DNA from: Eutreptiella sp. 'Long Island Sound 2002'
Lineage: Eukaryota > Euglenozoa > Euglenophyceae > Eutreptiales > Eutreptiaceae
Reading direction: 5' to 3'
NCBI GenBank assembly: GCA_964036045.1
Contig: OZ038384.1
Location: forward strand, 50,754,843 to 50,818,842
Length of the DNA: 64,000 nucleotides
Shown here piece after piece: positions 45,608 to 56,452 of this stretch. The notes under the pieces were generated by a model. It saw only the letters and a list, made by a program, of their open reading frames with translations. It was not told the DNA's origin and did no database searches. The translations under genes were made by a program, and so were the position numbers. Every line of letters starts with the position of its first letter. Positions within the stretch are counted from its first letter, which is position 1.

Positions 45608-46574
45608 CTAACTTGTCGTTACGTGGCACAAATCTTTGGGTGAAACCCTTACCTTTGCCTTTGCCTCCTTTGCCAGATCTCCGTGGATCAAAACGACCTC
45701 GTGTTGAAAACGAACGGAAAGAACTACGATGCGAGTAAGGGGAGAAATGCGTGCCTCTCAGGTCTTTTTGTAATTTGTTGCGCGACTGAAGTAGTGACAT
45801 GTCATCCTTCGAGAGTAACTCTGGTGCAATCGCAGGTTGTTCAAACCGTTTATCTACTGCCACTCGCCGGGAGCTTTGGATGCTGTAGTCCAACGCACCC
45901 AACATTGCAAACAAATGTTCACATAGTACCAATGAAACAGGTGCTTCCGGAGCTACCGTTGTGTCATCTTCGCGTGCTAAGACTACTCCCAGGACTCGCA
46001 TGGCGTCTTTTACCTGTTGTTCCCAATGACGCTTCTCTGCGTCCGCTGGATGTTTGTGCGTTGGCGCGTTATTAACAGCTGCCCTATGGAACTCGTCGAA
46101 CACTGGAAGGTGCTTCAACATCTTTTTTCTGCGAAACTCGTCTTGCAAAACCTTTCGCTCTTCCAGGAGTGCAGACAAGCGTGAAGGAAGCGACAGAACC
46201 TCATCGCGCCACACGAACGTGGACTCCTTGTCCGACGCGGGGCCAGCGTGGTCCTTGGGACCGCTCAAATTTTTGCATGCCAAGAAGACGTCTTCGCGAT
46301 GCGACGACGTTCCTGTTCTGCCAATGTCGTCGCCCTCTAAGGTGAGTAAGGCATCACGAACCAAGGCCATCGTGTCTTTGACAGTGGCCAGTGTTTTCTT
46401 TCCTGTAAGTTTGGAATACAGTGACGCTGCCTGCCAAGGACTGAGACCACTCATTGCGCCTTCCTTTGCCAACTGTGCTGCATGTTCCAACGACTCAGAA
46501 CTCAGGTTCCACGCCGAATCCGGCAATTTCAGCACGAACTCGTGAAAATCCAGTGTCTCATTTCCTTCTGTCAT
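45588..46574 (-). CDS. DIRS gag-like protein
   Basis: 328 residues from ATG 46574 (MTEGNETLDFHEFVLKLPD), the first ORF after the 5' terminal repeat. The middle is helical with LSALLEERKVLQDEFRRKKM and WEQQVKDAMRVLGVVLARED. The C-terminus is Arg/Gly/Ser-rich (SFRSFSTRGRFDPRRSGKGG), typical of nucleic-acid-binding Gag tails without a zinc knuckle. Assignment rests on position and composition. It is uninterrupted. Confidence 0.75.
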   Translation of the reverse strand: MTEGNETLDFHEFVLKLPDSAWNLSSESLEHAAQLAKEGAMSGLSPWQAASLYSKLTGKKTLATVKDTMALVRDALLTLEGDDIGRTGTSSHREDVFLACKNLSGPKDHAGPASDKESTFVWRDEVLSLPSRLSALLEERKVLQDEFRRKKMLKHLPVFDEFHRAAVNNAPTHKHPADAEKRHWEQQVKDAMRVLGVVLAREDDTTVAPEAPVSLVLCEHLFAMLGALDYSIQSSRRVAVDKRFEQPAIAPELLSKDDMSLLQSRNKLQKDLRGTHFSPYSHRSSFRSFSTRGRFDPRRSGKGGKGKGKGFTQRFVPRNDKLDERPQQ

Positions 46575-46675
46575 TTTGTTAAAATTTATATCCTTAAAAC
46601 ATTTTGGATTGCATCAGAAATCAAAGCTCTGGGTACAGCAAATCACTAGTTGAACAACTCAGTGAGCGCGTGACC
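46575..46675 (-). other. DIRS 5' leader
   Basis: Short A/T-rich sequence between the right terminal repeat and the gag ATG. No further motif is recognised. Confidence 0.4.
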
Positions 46676-46997
46676 GGTTTTAAGAGCATGGGAGGTTAAT
46701 AGTGGTTGGAGCATGTAAGGAGTACTGATTTTCCAAATTTTTTATTATACTACGGTTTTCTCTGAGATCGTCGACGACAGGTCGTAGCTTAGAGGAAAAA
46801 CACAACTCTAAGGTTGGTAGAGTGTGGGTTCAAACCCCATGGAGGGGGTATTTGAGGTCAAAAATTTCATTTTTCATGTATAATACCATTTTTGTGTATA
46901 TTTTGAGGGTGCCCGTTTCAATGAAAGGTAGCAAAGGGCACCAAAAGGGCAGAATACAGAGAAAACAAACCGGTTTTAAGGAGTTGGCCCATATATG
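46676..46997 (+). repeat. DIRS right inverted terminal repeat with tRNA-like hairpins
   Basis: Partner of 42113-42434. On the + strand, 46805-46823 forms a perfect 6-bp stem with a 7-nt loop (ACTCTA, AGGTTGG, TAGAGT). It is directly followed by a 5-bp stem with a TTCAAAC loop (46824-46840), the form of a tRNA T arm and of a pol III B box. No acceptor stem was found, so no tRNA gene is called. Confidence 0.85.
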
Positions 46998-47025
46998 GGG
47001 ATTGTGTAGTGCTAGCTGAGCCAGC

Positions 47026-47643
47026 GGCATCATGACCCCACTTGACGAACCCGTGGTGCCCTGATGCCGGGACGTCAGAGGAAACCAGGTTGGGTGAGGG
47101 CTCCAAACAATTCGTACTCGAAGGGCATAGGGTCAGTTGCCTCGTCCCCACCTCTGGCTGGTCCGGACGAGGGGTCAATTTTGCAGTTTTCCGAGCTAAC
47201 ATCAGTCTGGGCTGAAACAGCCCATTTTCAGCTACCAACTCGTAGGGGATAATGGCCGGGCCATATCTCCGGCTCAGAGGGGAGTTCGGACCTGCCATTA
47301 AGGGAGCATGGGGATCTACTGTCGGTTGGCCTTGGAGCCACTTGGTTCCTAGGAACTCGCCTGTGGCTGGGCGGGACACCCTCCCCCATTGGCAGGGTTT
47401 CAGGGTCCGGACTGAGCAGGGCATAGGTTGTGTTTGAGCCCCCGCCCCTGCCAGCCACTGAGAGGTTCGGACCTGGGATTGGGATATGAGTTTGGACTGA
47501 GTGTCTATTGTCCTGTGATGCCCTTACCCCAGTCCAGTCTTAACCCCATGTGTACATATCCTGATGTGTTGCTGTACATACCTTTGTTCCCTTGTTTCAG
47601 AGTGGCAAGGATCCTGAAACGCTTTGTCACATGACACAAGCAT
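47026..47643 (+). repeat. Gypsy-associated 5' repeat, copy 3, right part
   Basis: Continues the repeat interrupted at 42047; it matches about 601-1205. It ends at CACATGACACAAGCATGAGG, where the tail of LINE B starts. Confidence 0.8.
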
Positions 47644-47644
47644 G

Positions 47645-50421
47645 AGGTTTGAGGTTTGATTTTGCGGGTACTAGACGCCTTTCGGCCCCGGGGGGCCACC
47701 TGGTCGTGCCAGGTGATATCCCCCCCACCAGGTCCTAGTGGGGGGCCCTCCAAGACGCACCTCCTGCATGGTGGCGGAGTCCCCCGGGTTCACAGGGCTC
47801 GGAGCCCCGTCCTTCCCCGGCTTCCCCCTTTCGCCACTCCCCGGTCAGTGCATCAATTCGCAGCCGTGGCTGCGGGCGCTTACCCACTGCGTCGCCCCCC
47901 TAATGCGTGGTCGCCCGGGGCGCCGGCGCCGCCGGGCCTGTGCTACTGGCTTGTCGCCAGTGGGACCCCCTTGGGCTGGCGCGGAGGCTGCCTAGCCTAG
48001 GGGTTGGGGCGTGGCGCTGTGCGCCACTACTGCCTTGGCGGGTGCAGTGCCCTGTCTGTGTGTGCGCGGCGCTCGCGGCCGGTTCGGGGGGTTCGGGCCG
48101 GTACCTGGTGTTGTGTCTCTCTTGTTTCCCCCTTCCCGCCCCGCGTGTTCCGCGCTGCGTGTGGCGGGCTGTCCCGTCCGGGTGTCCCTTACCCTCGCCC
48201 GCTGCTACGCCATTCCACCCGGTCTGTGCGTTCCGCGCGCTCGGTCGGGTTGCCCTTCTGGTAGTCCCCGCGTGCCCTTTTCGTGTGTGTGCGCCCGCGC
48301 TCCCGCGGCGTCCGCTCCCGCCCCCCCTGGGTGGTGTGGCGTGCGCACTCCGCGTGGTCCCGGTACTGGGCGCTGGTAGCGCCGTTTCACGTGGTCCGTG
48401 CCCCTCCGCGTGTCCTGCCCCGGTCCCTTGCTCCGTCTGGCGTGCTTGGGGGGGGGCGGTCCGGTCCCGGTTCCCCCCTACTTGGCTTGGGGTTGTGGGG
48501 GTGGCGGTAGGGCGTCCCCGGGGGGGGTGCCTTCTACTGTTCCGAGGGGCGTCTGGGGTCAGGCGCTCCCCCTCCCCCGACTGCCCGCCCACTGTGCGGG
48601 CTGTTGGGGTCCGCGATCCACGTGTTGTGGGCGCGGGCGTGCAGGTGTGGGGGCCCTTCTCTGTCCCCTCGGCCTCCACGCCCTGTGGGGGCTGCGCGCC
48701 GCGGGGCGGGTCCGTGGCGTTCGTGTGCCGGGGGGCGGGCTGGGGGGGGGGGGGCGTGCGCCGTACCCCCCGTTTGTGCGGCCGGGGGGGGGCTGTAGGG
48801 CGGGGGGTCGCTCTGCCTCGTTCCGTCCCTCTGCCTTCCCTGGGCAGGCAACAAAGCGGGTGTCACTGGCGTCGTGCTGTCCATGGGGGGCGTGGCCCCC
48901 CATACCACTCCGGTTCGTGCTCACCCGCCTTCTGCAGGTGCGATCAGTGCGGGGTCCTGGCGCGTTGGCGCGGGCTCGCTTGTTCTCCGCGGCCCCCGTG
49001 GGAGCCGGCGGCTGGGGCGGGGGGGCGGGTCGCGCTCTGGCTCCTCTCTTGGGCGGGGCGGGGACCATCCCCCCTGCCTCAGGGGTTGGGAGCGGGGCCC
49101 CCGCGGCTTGCGGGCCGTTGGGGGGGTGGGGGGGGGGGGTCGCGCCGCGGCCTCCCTGCTCCCCTTCTGGGTGGCGGCCTGCGGTACTCAATCCTGGCCC
49201 CTCTCGTGTCGTCGGCGCACTCCCGTCCGGCGTGCGCGTGCGGTCGGGGTCGCAGTGCCGCCCCGGGGTGGAGGGGGGTGAGGGGCGGCCCGTGGACCGC
49301 TCCCCCGGGGGCCCCTGCAGACCTGAACCCCCCCTCTGCCCTCCCTGAGTGGGCTGTGGTCACGGGAGGGTCATGTGGGGCGCGTCCCCCATACTGTTGT
49401 GGTGCGCGCATTGCTCCGGCACGGTGGTGTGGGCTCCCCTCGCGGCCGCGACCCCCGCGGGAGCAGGTCCAGCCCCATCCCCCCCCCCCCCGCGTCGCGC
49501 TCCCTTCTTTGGGGGGGGGCCGTCCCCTCGGCTCCGGGGGGGCGAAGGGCCGCTCCTGTGGCTCCCTAGCTGGGTGGGCTGCGGGGGGGAGGGGGGTGGG
49601 GGGGCCGCACCCCCGCCCCCCCGCCCCGTCGGGCGTCGGCCTGCCTTTCGTTGCCCCCGGTGTGCCCCCCCGGGGTATACTCGTGCCGTGGGGGTTGCCG
49701 GGCGGCCGCGGGCGTCGAGCGCGGTCCGGTCGGCCGCCGACGGGTCAGTGCGGCGGGGGGGGGGGGAGGGACGGGGAACCCCCCCGCCCTGGTTCGCGCC
49801 CCCGTCTTCCCTGGGCCGGCCTCTGATAAGGCCGCTCCGTCTGCGCCGTCCTGGGCGTCGCCAGTCCGCCGTCGGCAGGCAGCAGGCAGGGCGTGTGGGC
49901 GCCTGCCTCGGCCGTGGTGCCCCCGCACCCCGGGTGCAGCGGCCCCTTCTGGGGGGGATGTGGGGCCGCCGTTTCTTCGGTCTGCCTCCGTCCGCTCTTG
50001 GGCCTGAGTGGGAGGGGGGGGGGGAGTGGGGGGGGCCCTCTCGTCCCCTGGCGCCGCCTCCTGACTGCCAAGGGGGGGGCGGCATGGCGGTCCCGCCCCC
50101 GGGGGCCAGCCATCGGCTGGGGGGTCGCACCTTTCCCCGCCCCCCTCTACCTAGAGCCGGACCCTCGTGCTGGCCCTCGCTGGGGCCCCTCATTCCCCCG
50201 GCCCTCGTCGCGCGGCGCTGGCCGGCCGGGGGCGGCCGTGAGGGTTAGCGGTCAGCGGTTAGCGGGCTGCAGGGCAGCAGGTTCCCCCCCGCGCTCGTTG
50301 TCTCCGCCCTCCCTCCCGCGGGAGGTGGCGCGCTCTCCTGCGTCACGCCGTACCGTGGCGGGGGCGTGGGTCGGGGGGCCCAGCTCCCCCCCACACTTTC
50401 TCGCGTTCGCCGTCTGGGCCG
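47645..50421 (-). other. LINE B 3' UTR and tail
   Basis: GC-rich with G/C-runs and no conserved ORF. A satellite-monomer-like segment lies at about 48485-48650 (read on the minus strand). The terminal ~360 bases (47655-48010) match 40670-41035 of copy A closely. Long open frames on the plus strand here are composition artefacts. Confidence 0.7.
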
Positions 50422-52370
50422 TCACCTGCGCCGCCGCTTGTGTGGGGGCTGGGGCTGTGGCGGCGGCGGGTTGCGCCGGCGGTAGCGCCAGTGGGCGAGG
50501 GCGCTGCGCAAGGCCCGGGGGAGCCAGTTGTTGGCGTCCGCATCCGTGATGCGGAGCACCGCTCCCCCTTCCAGGAAGGCCGGCCACGTCGGCTCCCTGT
50601 CGGGCCACGCCGCCCGGATCACTGACCTGAGGACCCTCTCATGGTCCTCCGGGGCTGCCCACCCCCCCGGGGGTACCTCTTTGTTTCCTCCGTCTCTCCG
50701 GAGGAGCACAGCATCGAAGGGCCGGTTCCTCAACCCCCTGGAGGTCCCCTGGTAGGCCAAGCACAACCACCCGTACACCTCCCCCACCAGGGGGAGGGCC
50801 TCCTCCCCGGGAGGGTCCGGGACCGTGCCCCAGTCCCGGTCCCACGGCTGGGCCCCCTCTGCCCCTCGCGCCGGCTCCCCTCGCTGCCCCTGTGCCTGCG
50901 GCGCCGATGCCGCGCCCCGCCCCCCCTCCGCCGAGGCCATCTGCGCCGGCTCCGCTCTCGGCGCGGGGGGGGCTGGCTGGTGCTGGGGTCGTGGGGGTTG
51001 GAGGGGGACGAGCTCGCCGGCGTTAGGGTCGATGTTGTAGAGGTGGTGGTGGTGGTGGTGGTGGTGGTGGTGGGTGTGGTGCGCCGGCATCTGTTGGATG
51101 CCGCGGGGGATGCACCTCACCGGCTGCACGTCCGGCTGCGGGGGCGCCCCGCTCCCCGCCCCCCTCCCTTCGGCCCGCCCTCCCCCCCGGGCTCCCATGC
51201 CCCGTCCCGCCTGTCCCTTGGGGCCCGCGGCGCCCTTGCCCTTGCCCTTGGGCCCCTTTCCAGCCCCCTGCCCGTGCTGCGGGTACCGCCCCCCGTCCCC
51301 CACGCCCCGGCCCGCCCGCTCGCCCACCGCCCCTCGCCCCGCCCCCTGCACCTGGGCTCCCTGCCCGCGCCCTTGCGCGCCCTTCCCGTGCCCTGGTCCC
51401 TTCCCGGCCCCCTGCCCCGAGTCGCGCCGTCCGCTGCCTGCGCTCTGGCCCCCCCCGCTGCTGCGCCCTTGCTCCCTGCCGCGCGTGCCCTGGCCTGCTC
51501 CTTGCGCGCGCTGCTGGGCACTTCCCCTGTCGCCTCCTGCCCCCCGCTCCGCGCTCCCATGGCTGGCACGCAGCTCTGCCTGCGCGCCCTCCCCTCCTTC
51601 CTGGATCACGCGACGGGCGTCCCGCTGTCTTTGCAGCTGCGGCAGCGTGACGCCCGGGCGCCGGGGGGCGGACGTGCCGCGCCCGCCCCGGGGGGAAGGG
51701 CTTGGGGGGGAACTGCTTTGGGGGGCTGGTGTGGGTGTGGGTGGGGTTGGCGTGGGCGCGGTACTTTGAGCTCTCCCTGCCCACTGCTGCTGCTGCGGCG
51801 GCCGCCGGCGAGGCGCCCGTGGCCCGTGCGGGGTCCGTCCCCTGCTTTCGCGGCGTGCTGGGGGTCGCGGCGTGGCCGGCCAAGGCGGTGGCGCGGCCCG
51901 CCGGGGCCGCGGTCGCAACCGCTCGCGCGCCCTCCCCGCTCTCCTCTGCGGCTGCGGCAGCCTTCGGCGATGCGCCCGGTTCCTGCGCCGGGGCTACCCC
52001 CCGTTTCGGCGGCGTGCCGGGGGCGTGGCTCGCTGGGGCTGCGGTCTCCGCTTCCTGCGCGTCTGGGGCCCCCTTCTGGGTCGGGGCGGCAGGGCTTGCT
52101 GCTTGGGCGGCGGGGGCGGTCACCTCGGCTGGCTCAGGCTCCCGGGCCAGCGGCGGCAGCCCAACCAGCACCGCCGCCTCCGCCAGCCTCCGCTCCTCGC
52201 GCTCCGCGAGGGTCTCCCAAGTCCACTCCGGGGAGGCGGGCGAGCGGGAGCCGGACCGGCGGTGGTGGCGGTCGTCCCGCCTGGGGGGAGCCATGGGAGT
52301 CTGCCATCCCTGTTATCCTGGTAGGCATGCGTGGTGGCAGGCGCGCCCTTCCCACTACCTCCTGGTGCAT
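50422..52370 (-). pseudogene. LINE B ORF4 (frameshifted)
   Basis: The ATG at 52370 overlaps the ORF3 stop (TGATG). A frameshift soon after MADSHGSPQ moves the conserved RHHRRSGSRSP region to the frame open from 52294. A second shift near 51680 leads into the frame that holds TLPQLQRQRDARRVIQEGG, a GQGAGKGPGHGKG region, a run of about 10 His and the conserved C-terminus (RPFDAVLLRRDGGNKEVP, LRITDADANNWLP) ending KRRRR. The Ala-repeat region is shorter than in copy A. The conserved C-terminal ~150 residues in both copies point to a real domain of unknown function. Confidence 0.65.
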
Positions 52371-53602
52371 CAGTGCCGTGCCGTGGGCAGTGCCGTGTGG
52401 TGCTCTGCGGGGGGGAGGGGGGGAGGGGGTGGGAGGCCGGCTGTGGCGTCAGCCTCGCACGGCCGGGGGCCGGCGGCCATCCATCGGCCTTGGAAGGGGA
52501 GGCGGGGGAGCCACGCGGCCCACGCGTCGCGCCACAGCACCCAGTCTGGGGCGGGGCCCAGGGCCCTGGGCCCCGGGGGGTCGTCGGGTGGTGTCGGGGG
52601 GAGCCGCACTAGTTGGACCCCCGTAACGGCGGTGACCTCCTGTGTTCGCAGGAAGGTGTGTACTCCGTCCTGCGCCGCGGGCGCCGGGAGGGGGGGGCGG
52701 GGTACGGGTGCTGCCCCATAGAGGTGGGTGGGGGTGATCCCCAGGACCCGCCCTGGGTCCCCGCGGGTCGCGACGACGAGGAGGAGCAGGGGGGTGCCAG
52801 GGCACTCTTGCCAGAGGACCTGCCCCCTGTGGTGGGCACCCCTGGTTCTGGAGAGGGGGGGGGGCAGGTCTGGGTTAGCCCAGCCACGGGGCGCGTGCGT
52901 CGCCCGCGGGAGGGCGGGGCACCAAGTGGACTCCCTGGGGAACGCCTGGCATACGATGGCGTACGGGGGGGTAGACCTGGTGCCGTCGTACACCGGGTTG
53001 GTCGGCCGGGGGCGGGCGGACGCCTCGTCCGCGCCTTCCACGAACACCGTGATCTCGCCCACCTCCAGGTCCTCGTCTGGTGGGTGTAGAAGGTGGAGCG
53101 CCGCATCCAGCTCGGACACTCCCCCCGGGTACGTGGCCCGCGCCTGGTTCATGTACGGGGCCGCGTCCCCGGGGTAGCGCGTCCTGAGGGCGTGCAGCAG
53201 GGCTGGGGCGCTGCTGCGGAGGGACATGGCGGACCCCGCTCCCGTCAGCTGCAGGGTGTCCCCCATGGACAGGGGCCGGCCTGACCGGTTGGACTCACGC
53301 CACTCCATACAGTGCTCGTAGAGGGCCGCCTCCGGGCTGATGAGCCCCGGCTGGACGGCGTTCACGATCCAGTGCATCGCCGGGAGCAGAAGAGGGGCCC
53401 CCGCTCCGTTCAGGGCGCGGACGGCCGGGAGGGCGGTCTCGTTGAGGAAAGCCCTCGTACTGCCCGTCAGGTCACACCGTGCGGCAGCGTGCGCTTTGTG
53501 TGCCTCCGCCACCGCGTCCGTCACCAGGCCCCGGACGGCCGCCTCCTGCGCTTTGCGGCGGGCCATGGTGTGTCCCGGCCCATCCCCCCGTCGGCGTGGC
53601 AT
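52370..53602 (-). CDS. LINE B ORF3, unknown protein, intact 410 residues
   Basis: Uninterrupted from ATG 53602 (MPRRRGDGPGHTMARRKAQE) to TGA at 52370-52372, and the best reference for ORF3. It shows a basic N-terminus, Ala-rich helices, NETALPAVRALNGAG, SPEAALYEHCMEWRESNR, SMGDTLQLTGAGSAMSLRSS, an acidic-hydrophobic EITVFVEGADEA strand-like segment, and a Pro-rich C-terminus with LGPAPDWVLWRDAWAAWLP. No catalytic motif, zinc finger or signal peptide is seen. It starts 39 bases after the ORF2 stop; a CCCTTTGCAG just upstream is conserved in both copies. Function unknown. Confidence 0.7.
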   Translation of the reverse strand: MPRRRGDGPGHTMARRKAQEAAVRGLVTDAVAEAHKAHAAARCDLTGSTRAFLNETALPAVRALNGAGAPLLLPAMHWIVNAVQPGLISPEAALYEHCMEWRESNRSGRPLSMGDTLQLTGAGSAMSLRSSAPALLHALRTRYPGDAAPYMNQARATYPGGVSELDAALHLLHPPDEDLEVGEITVFVEGADEASARPRPTNPVYDGTRSTPPYAIVCQAFPRESTWCPALPRATHAPRGWANPDLPPPLSRTRGAHHRGQVLWQECPGTPLLLLVVATRGDPGRVLGITPTHLYGAAPVPRPPLPAPAAQDGVHTFLRTQEVTAVTGVQLVRLPPTPPDDPPGPRALGPAPDWVLWRDAWAAWLPRLPFQGRWMAAGPRPCEADATAGLPPPPPLPPAEHHTALPTARH

Positions 53603-53641
53603 GGTACTGCGGGCTCTGCAAAGGGCGGCGGCGGGTGGGGG

Positions 53642-56452
53642 TCAGGGCGCGAACACGTGCGACAGGTGCGCAACGGATGTGGGGTCCCGCAGGTGCACGT
53701 GGATCCATAGAAGGGCAGCGCCCGCGGGGCCCGCGCGTTCGTGTGAGGGGGTGTGTGCCCCCTCGATGCGCCAGTGCAGGGCCTCCTCCTCTGTGCGCCT
53801 GCGCGGGCCTGCAGGAGGTTCGGGCCAGGGGCACGCGGCCACCTGGGCGCACCGCGCGCACCTGTTGGCGCCTGTCGAACCTGCGGAGGATACCGTGTCA
53901 CATTCCCCGCAGAGCCGGCAGGTGTGTGGGAGGTGGGAGGGCGGCGACCAAGGGTCGAGATGGCGGAGCCAGAGGTTGTCCAACCTCTGACGGAGGGGTC
54001 CCGGATCTCCAGCAGGCGGGCGCGGGCGCGGCGCTGGTAGTCCCTGCCAAGCGTCTTCCGCTGGACCTCCCGCCAAGTGTCGTCCGGGAGGATCCAGTGG
54101 TCGTGGAAGGCGGCGATGAGGTTGTCCCACGCCGGGCGGGGGTGCCCCTGGGGGGGGGTTGCCATGTACACGTGGCGCCCGGTGAGGTGGGGCGTCAGCG
54201 CATCCCATCGGCACCCGTTCGCGGTGTCTCGGTGGAGGAGGGCCAGAAGGGTGCCGTCCGCGACTGCCTCCCATCCCACTCGCAGCCCTTCGCAGCCGTC
54301 CAGCTCCTGGCGCAGCGCGGCTGCAATGTCGGTGGGGAGCATGAGGAGCAAGGGCCCCTGGGTGTCGCCCAGCCGGGACAGGGCGTTGTCGTATACCGGC
54401 CCCCCAGCTTTGAACTGCGCCACGGCGAGCTGGGCGGCCCCGCCCTCTGGGGGGTGCCACCGGACGGTGGCCGCGGCGCGTCCCCATGTGCTCATCTCCG
54501 TAGCCCGGAGTACGTTGGCGGCGTGAAGGACGATGCGTGGCGGGACGGGTGTCCTGACGAGGAGGACACGTCCCCAGTCCATCCCGTTTGCGGCCCCGGG
54601 GCCGCCTGCAGCCATTCCCCGGTCGCCGCGTCCCACGGGTGGTCAGGTCCCGCCCCGCGGATCATGGTGGGTCTCGGCCGGGTGTCCGGCCCCCATCCCT
54701 TGAGCGGGATGGCGGCGTATCGTTGCGCAGGGGTCTCCGGGGCACGCGTGGCGGGGCACCACCGGCCCCACTCGCGCGCCCATTCCTAACCCACGATGCG
54801 CACCTCCCACGCGGTCATGGAGCCGCGCCCGATGATCCACGGTGGGAAGAGGGCGTCTTGTAGGTGCTTCCGGAACCCCCGCGGCAGGTCCTGGTACGGG
54901 TGGGGGCCTTCTTGGGGCGGGCACTGCAGAGTGCCATTCAGGACACGGAGGGAGGCTACGAAGTCCTTGTCAGGGCGCGGGGGAGGGGGAGGGTGGTCGC
55001 CCTCCGCCGCAGTGAGCCACCGGTGTGCCCGGGCCGCAGCGCTTTGGGGCTCGCGGAAGAGTTGCACCAGCCGGTGGTTGCGAAGCTCCCATGCGAAGTC
55101 CCCCAGCCGGAGCATGTGGTGGAGGAAATCGTCCACAGAGGTCCCTCCCGGCGGGTCGTGGCGGGCTATGGCGCGGAGCTGCGCCTCCACGTCCTCGGGC
55201 ACCAGTCCGGAGCAGAACACCTCCGTCCATGTGGCGCCTGCGGAGCGCCACGAGGCCACCCACAGGGCTTTGTCCCCGGGTGGGAGGTGGCGTGCCGCCT
55301 CGTGTACCGCCTGGCGGTAGTGGGGCCCGAGGATCTGTGAGTGGACGCACCCCACGTGCATGTGCACCGGGGTCTCCTCTGGGCCGCCGCATAGGAGGCA
55401 CGGTTGTGGGACGATGGCGACGCCGGAGAGCCGCTCCTTACGGACGCGGAGCCTGCGCTGCACCGGCGTGTGGCCGTCGCGGGCCCGCAGCGCCCGGCGG
55501 TTGGTGGCCGTCGCGGTGAGGTCCCGGGCATGGACATAGGCTGTGGCAAGGGCCGCGCCCAAAAGTGTGTGTCCCTAGTGCGTCAGCGCATGGTCTGTCT
55601 GCGCCCGCTGCGCGACCTCGCCGAGCACCCGCATTGTGGGGGGCCGTAGATCGAGATGGCCGTCACGGCCGGTGACAATGAGTTGGGCGTGGCCAGGGTC
55701 CAGGGGCGTGTTCTGCAGGACGGTGTCCTGGGACGCCGCCCAGTCCGCCTTGTGCAGTAGGGCGTCACTGTGGTGCGAGGTGGCTCAGATGTACCAGAAC
55801 GGGTGCCCGGCGTGTTGCCCTCGCGCGCACAGGCTGTCCCAAAGCCACCGCAGGGGCATCTGGCTGACCACCTTCGCTGCGCCCGCGGGGACCCCCGTGG
55901 TCCGCTCGCAATCTGCGTGCCGCAGGAGGTGGAGGATGACTTCGGCGTCCACCGTGTGGACCCATGGTCGGTGGGCACCGTATTGTAGGGGGAGGGAGGC
56001 GGCCACCCCCTCCCCGTCGGGCACCGTGCCCGAGATGGCCACCGCCCACGTGCGGGTTAGGTCGCCCGCGAGAGCGACACAGGTGGCGTGTTTGCAGGGT
56101 CCGCCCCCAGACGCGTCGGAGGAGGTGTGGCCCCAGGCCTCCGGGATCCAGTATTACCCGGTGGGGCTGAGCCAACCCGCGTTGAGGTCGGCAGAGTGCC
56201 ACCTGACGTCGGGGTGGCTGGGGGTCAGTTGGTCCACGCTCAGCGCCCTGGTGTCGCCGGGGCTGATCGCTTGGTGGTGGTGCAGCCGGATCTCTGCTCT
56301 GGTTATCGTGCTTGCCCAGGACCGAAGTGCCGTCACATGTCCCCTGAGCCACGCCGGGCCTCCGCGCTGGTGCACCACCAGGTGCCCCGTGTCCTCCGGC
56401 TGGTCCTCCAACGCGTGCACTGCCATGTGTGGGTCGTGCGGCAGCCCCATAG
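53642..56452 (-). pseudogene. LINE B ORF2 C-terminal half (RNase H-like, zinc fingers; many stops)
   Basis: Matches copy A 31800-34715. Reading is interrupted by TAA at 56154-56156, TGA at 55785-55787, TAG near 55576 and TAG at 54786-54788, with frameshifts near 56500 and 54560. Recognisable are TSSDASGGG, VDAEVILHLLRHAD, the CCHC finger CLLCGGPEETPVHMHVGC (about 55340-55395) and the terminal Cys cluster, ending SHVFAP and stop at 53642. Its value is as a second sample of the long C-terminal extension. Confidence 0.7.

Larger units (their letters stand above)
42048..47025 (-). mobile_element. DIRS-type tyrosine-recombinase retrotransposon, apparently intact
   Basis: Inserted in the gypsy repeat (uninterrupted form at 4435-4475). 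It has inverted terminal repeats of 322 bp (42113-42434 and 46676-46997), short unique outer ends (42048-42112 and 46998-47025) and an internal complementary region (42507-42618) that is the reverse complement of both outer ends joined. That is the DIRS1 hallmark and fixes the termini. Gag, RT/RNase H and tyrosine recombinase lie on the minus strand and are all open. No integrase or protease is present and no clear target duplication is seen, as expected for recombinase-mediated insertion. Its lower GC contrasts with the LINEs. Confidence 0.93.

Noticed and set aside
46770-46850. True tRNA gene in the DIRS repeat
   Set aside because: T-arm-like and one more hairpin are present, but there is no acceptor stem and no proper anticodon loop.
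47907-52626. Long plus-strand ORFs of ~640 and ~660 codons opposite LINE B ORF4 and 3' UTR
   Set aside because: Antisense shadows of GC-rich sequence; the conserved frame shared with copy A is on the minus strand.
28062-56156. RIP-like or methylation-driven C-to-T origin of the stops in LINE copies
   Set aside because: Stops include CAG-to-TAG, CAA-to-TAA and CGA-to-TGA but also GGA-to-TGA and GAG-to-TAG, plus many indels; the pattern is mixed.
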